Shown here: positions 6,807-9,059 of the stretch, piece by piece
How the letters are laid out: every line of letters begins with the position of its first letter
How positions within the stretch are numbered: the first letter of the stretch is position 1
Assembly (NCBI GenBank): GCA_030630165.1
Contig: DAOVNN010000099.1
Span: forward strand, 1 to 9,059
Source: Candidatus Krumholzibacteriota bacterium
GTDB taxonomy: Bacteria; Krumholzibacteriota; Krumholzibacteriia; Krumholzibacteriales; Krumholzibacteriaceae
Reading direction: 5' to 3'
DNA length: 9,059 nt
Program-made: the position numbers and the translations under genes
Notes under the pieces: generated by a model
What the model saw: only the letters and a program-made list of their open reading frames with translations
Databases searched by the model: none
What the model was told of the DNA's origin: nothing

Positions 6807-9059
6807 GTGATTCCAGCAACTTAGGGAATGTGGGATTGTCGCGGAGGTTATCCCAGACGGGATCGACCCTCAAATGCCCTCTGGACAGGCGAGCAGGCCG
6901 CGACAGAAGATCCTCGATGATATCGATCGCTTCATTCTCCATATCCGCCTTCGAGTATGCCATGGAGAGGGTGGTCGAGATAACGTTAGATACAATTACA
7001 TCCCTCGATATCAGATCCATCGAAAGAGACTTATGGCAGAGTTCTATTGATTCCTCGTGGCGCCCGAGGCCGGAATATGCAAGTGCCAGCGTCTGATAGT
7101 AAGGATGCGTCCCGGGATCTGATGTTACAAGCGGTTCGAGAAGTTCCGTCACCTTTCCATACATGACACCGGCCGAATCGAATCTGCCTGTCACCTCATG
7201 TAACTGAGCTATTATACAGTACAATTTCGCCCTCTGTATGATCGGCATTTCCGGCGATATATCCGCATTGATTATCTGATTCATCGCCCGGTCATTTCCA
7301 CCTGCCAGAGGCCTGACGAAATCAATGTAATCATAATCAGCGACCAGATCGATCTCAGACACTTTCTCCATAGCTAGTCTCATTACACTTGCCGCTCTGG
7401 TAGTATCACTATCCATGCCTATATAGGCATCTATAAGAAGCGCATAACCTACCATCATGGCTGGATTCATCTCGATAAGATGCCTAGCTGTTTTCTCGGC
7501 ATTCTTAAAATCTCTCAGAAAAATATATGAGTAAGTCATATCCATCGTGATATTCCAATTCAACGGGTCGATCCTGAGTGACTTCTCGAAGCCGGCGAGA
7601 GATATTTCCATCATTCCCATGCGTCTCAGCACAAGTGCGCTTCCAAAGATCCCTTCCCACCTTCCGGGAGCGGTCGTTTTCGCCATTTCAAAGAATTTCA
7701 ACGCGGCTTCGTAATCCCTGAAGCCGTTGTAATAGTAATAACCCAGACTCACCTGGGCTTCAACACTCTGCGGATCCAGCGACAATGCGATATCACCGGA
7801 TCTTTTCGCTGCAACGAGTTCCCCCCTGTCAAGCACACCCAGGCTGACCAGCCATACCTTCAGCCTGCATATGTGTGCCCACGCCTCAGTAAAGTCCGGA
7901 TCCAGTGACACTACTTTCTCATACATGGGCAAGGCTTTCTCGGCCTGTGAACTGGTGGACCAGTATCTGTCGTATTCGAGCCCCCTGAGGAAATAGTCGT
8001 AGGCTTCCAGATTCTCCGTGGGAATTTTTTCAATTTCAGATTGCGTGGATTCAAGTAGTTTGATGTCAAGCGCGCCGGCAACTCTAGTCGCTATCAACGT
8101 TTGTAACTGGAAGATATCTGCGATGTCCTCCTGATAGATCTCAGCCCATAGATGCGACCCATCGCTGACCCTGATGAGTTTTGGCGAGATACTGACTCGG
8201 CTGCCACCGTCACGGAGGTGCTGCCATCGTATCGTTCCTTCCAGGATATATTCGATATCGAGTTCCTCGCCGATCCGGGCAATCGTCTTGTCCGTGTTCT
8301 TGAAATGGTTGGCGCTGGTCCTGGCAATTACCTTCAGATCCTCTATTCCCGAGAGTCGTACGGTTATCTCGTCGGTGATCCCGTCGGCGAAATATTCATC
8401 CTCCGCTTCACCGAGGTTTTCGAAGGGAAGAACGACAATCCCCGTTTTCTCCGGTTCGGCAGTCTCCTTTTCCATGGCATTATTTACGACATATATCCCC
8501 ACGGCGATCAGCACGACAGCTGTTACGGCAATCACGGCATTTCGAAACTTATTGTTCTTTTTCTGACTTGATTCCGGTGCCGCAAGTGCTCGACCTGCTT
8601 CTGACTTCCTGATACTTTCCCTCAGCTCTGCGGCGTCCTGGTACCTCTCGGCAGGATCTTTCTTCAGGCACTTGTAGATTATCTTCTGGCATTCTTCTGG
8701 GATATCCCCTCCGCAGTCAGTCAGCAAGTCCGGTTCCTCATGGACAATCTCGTACAGCAGAGCAGCTTCGTGCTCCCCCCTGAACGGCTTGCTGCCGCAG
8801 AGGAGCTCGTACAACACGCAGCCGAACGAGAATATGTCGGAACGCGGGTCGGTCTCTTCCCCCTTGGCCTGCTCTGGGCTCGTGTAGGCTGCTGTCCCGG
8901 CGGCTGCCCCCTCTCTCGTCAATCTCGTCCTGTCGGCCAGCTTGGCCAGCCCGAAATCGATGATCACCGCCCTGCCATCGCCCGTGACGAGGATGTTGGA
9001 GGGTTTGAGGTCGCGATGAACGATATTTCCCTTGTGAGCAGCACCCAGGCCCGAAGCGA
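6796..9059 (-). CDS. Membrane Ser/Thr protein kinase with TolB-like and TPR domains (N-terminus beyond window)
   Basis: A Hanks-type protein kinase whose N-lobe lies past base 9059; 753 residues are visible. The reading frame is open to the window edge, so an internal GTG at 8967 is not the start. Visible kinase motifs: catalytic loop HRDLKPSN (14-21), DFG (34-36), activation segment end GTAAYTSPEQA, then DIFSFGCVLYEL. The catalytic Asp, Lys, Asn and DFG Asp are intact, so it should be active. A basic stretch leads into one TM helix (about 174-191). Next comes a TolB/FlgO-like domain (about 206-330: GIVVLPFENLG, EYFADGITDEI, YILEGTIR, SHLWAEIY). A TPR-like helical array follows to the end (about 350-740). 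This architecture is common in Acidobacteria and FCB-type bacteria. Kinase inside and TPR region outside is the likely topology. Ligand and target are unknown. Confidence 0.9.
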   Translation of the reverse strand, partial: ASGLGAAHKGNIVHRDLKPSNILVTGDGRAVIIDFGLAKLADRTRLTREGAAAGTAAYTSPEQAKGEETDPRSDIFSFGCVLYELLCGSKPFRGEHEAALLYEIVHEEPDLLTDCGGDIPEECQKIIYKCLKKDPAERYQDAAELRESIRKSEAGRALAAPESSQKKNNKFRNAVIAVTAVVLIAVGIYVVNNAMEKETAEPEKTGIVVLPFENLGEAEDEYFADGITDEITVRLSGIEDLKVIARTSANHFKNTDKTIARIGEELDIEYILEGTIRWQHLRDGGSRVSISPKLIRVSDGSHLWAEIYQEDIADIFQLQTLIATRVAGALDIKLLESTQSEIEKIPTENLEAYDYFLRGLEYDRYWSTSSQAEKALPMYEKVVSLDPDFTEAWAHICRLKVWLVSLGVLDRGELVAAKRSGDIALSLDPQSVEAQVSLGYYYYNGFRDYEAALKFFEMAKTTAPGRWEGIFGSALVLRRMGMMEISLAGFEKSLRIDPLNWNITMDMTYSYIFLRDFKNAEKTARHLIEMNPAMMVGYALLIDAYIGMDSDTTRAASVMRLAMEKVSEIDLVADYDYIDFVRPLAGGNDRAMNQIINADISPEMPIIQRAKLYCIIAQLHEVTGRFDSAGVMYGKVTELLEPLVTSDPGTHPYYQTLALAYSGLGRHEESIELCHKSLSMDLISRDVIVSNVISTTLSMAYSKADMENEAIDIIEDLLSRPARLSRGHLRVDPVWDNLRDNPTFPKLLESHGN

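Noticed and set aside
6138..6824. 228-codon plus-strand open frame
   Set aside because: It mirrors the uridine kinase gene almost end to end; the minus strand carries a full set of kinase motifs.
8967..8967. GTG as the start of the kinase gene
   Set aside because: The frame continues upstream through the HRDLKPSN catalytic loop to the end of the window, so this codon is an internal Val just before the DFG motif.
1..9059. CRISPR array, transposase, integrase, tRNA or toxin-antitoxin pair
   Set aside because: No regularly spaced repeats, terminal inverted repeats, recombinase motifs or cloverleaf-like sequence were seen, and coding genes fill nearly the whole window.

Overview
The window is a single-strand stretch of bacterial chromosome. 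All nine genes read on the minus strand, with short gaps or small overlaps. Transcription runs from high to low coordinates: Ser/Thr kinase (5' end outside the window), uridine kinase, a nucleotidyltransferase-like protein, GTP cyclohydrolase I, ECF sigma factor, zinc-finger anti-sigma factor, RND/MMPL exporter, LolA-like periplasmic protein, outer-membrane beta-barrel (3' end outside the window). Base composition is moderately GC-rich. The Hanks kinase joined to a TolB-like/TPR tail, and the diderm-type envelope genes, suggest a Gram-negative from a lineage such as the FCB or Acidobacteria-like groups. That placement is inference; no taxonomic marker is present.

Region 6796-9059 encodes a membrane-anchored sensor kinase: kinase C-lobe, one transmembrane helix, a TolB/FlgO-like domain and a long TPR region. 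Region 4131-6806 holds uridine kinase, a diverged sugar-nucleotidyltransferase fold, and FolE. FolE is followed after 7 bp by an ECF sigma factor, whose gene overlaps its anti-sigma gene by 8 bp. The anti-sigma protein is short, has no membrane helix and is cysteine-rich, so it looks like a cytosolic zinc or thiol switch.

After a 154-bp AT-rich gap with a perfect 8-bp inverted repeat and a promoter-like sequence, region 1-3723 is a tight three-gene operon. It contains an inner-membrane RND/MMPL pump, a secreted LolA-like protein and a beta-barrel. Together these look like a trans-envelope export route, probably for lipid or lipoprotein-like cargo. The substrate cannot be read from the sequence.

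I see no tRNA, rRNA, CRISPR array, insertion sequence or phage element. The most interesting items are the palindrome inside the exporter promoter, the nucleotidyltransferase-like protein with eroded catalytic motifs, the cysteine-rich soluble anti-sigma factor, and the exporter system itself.
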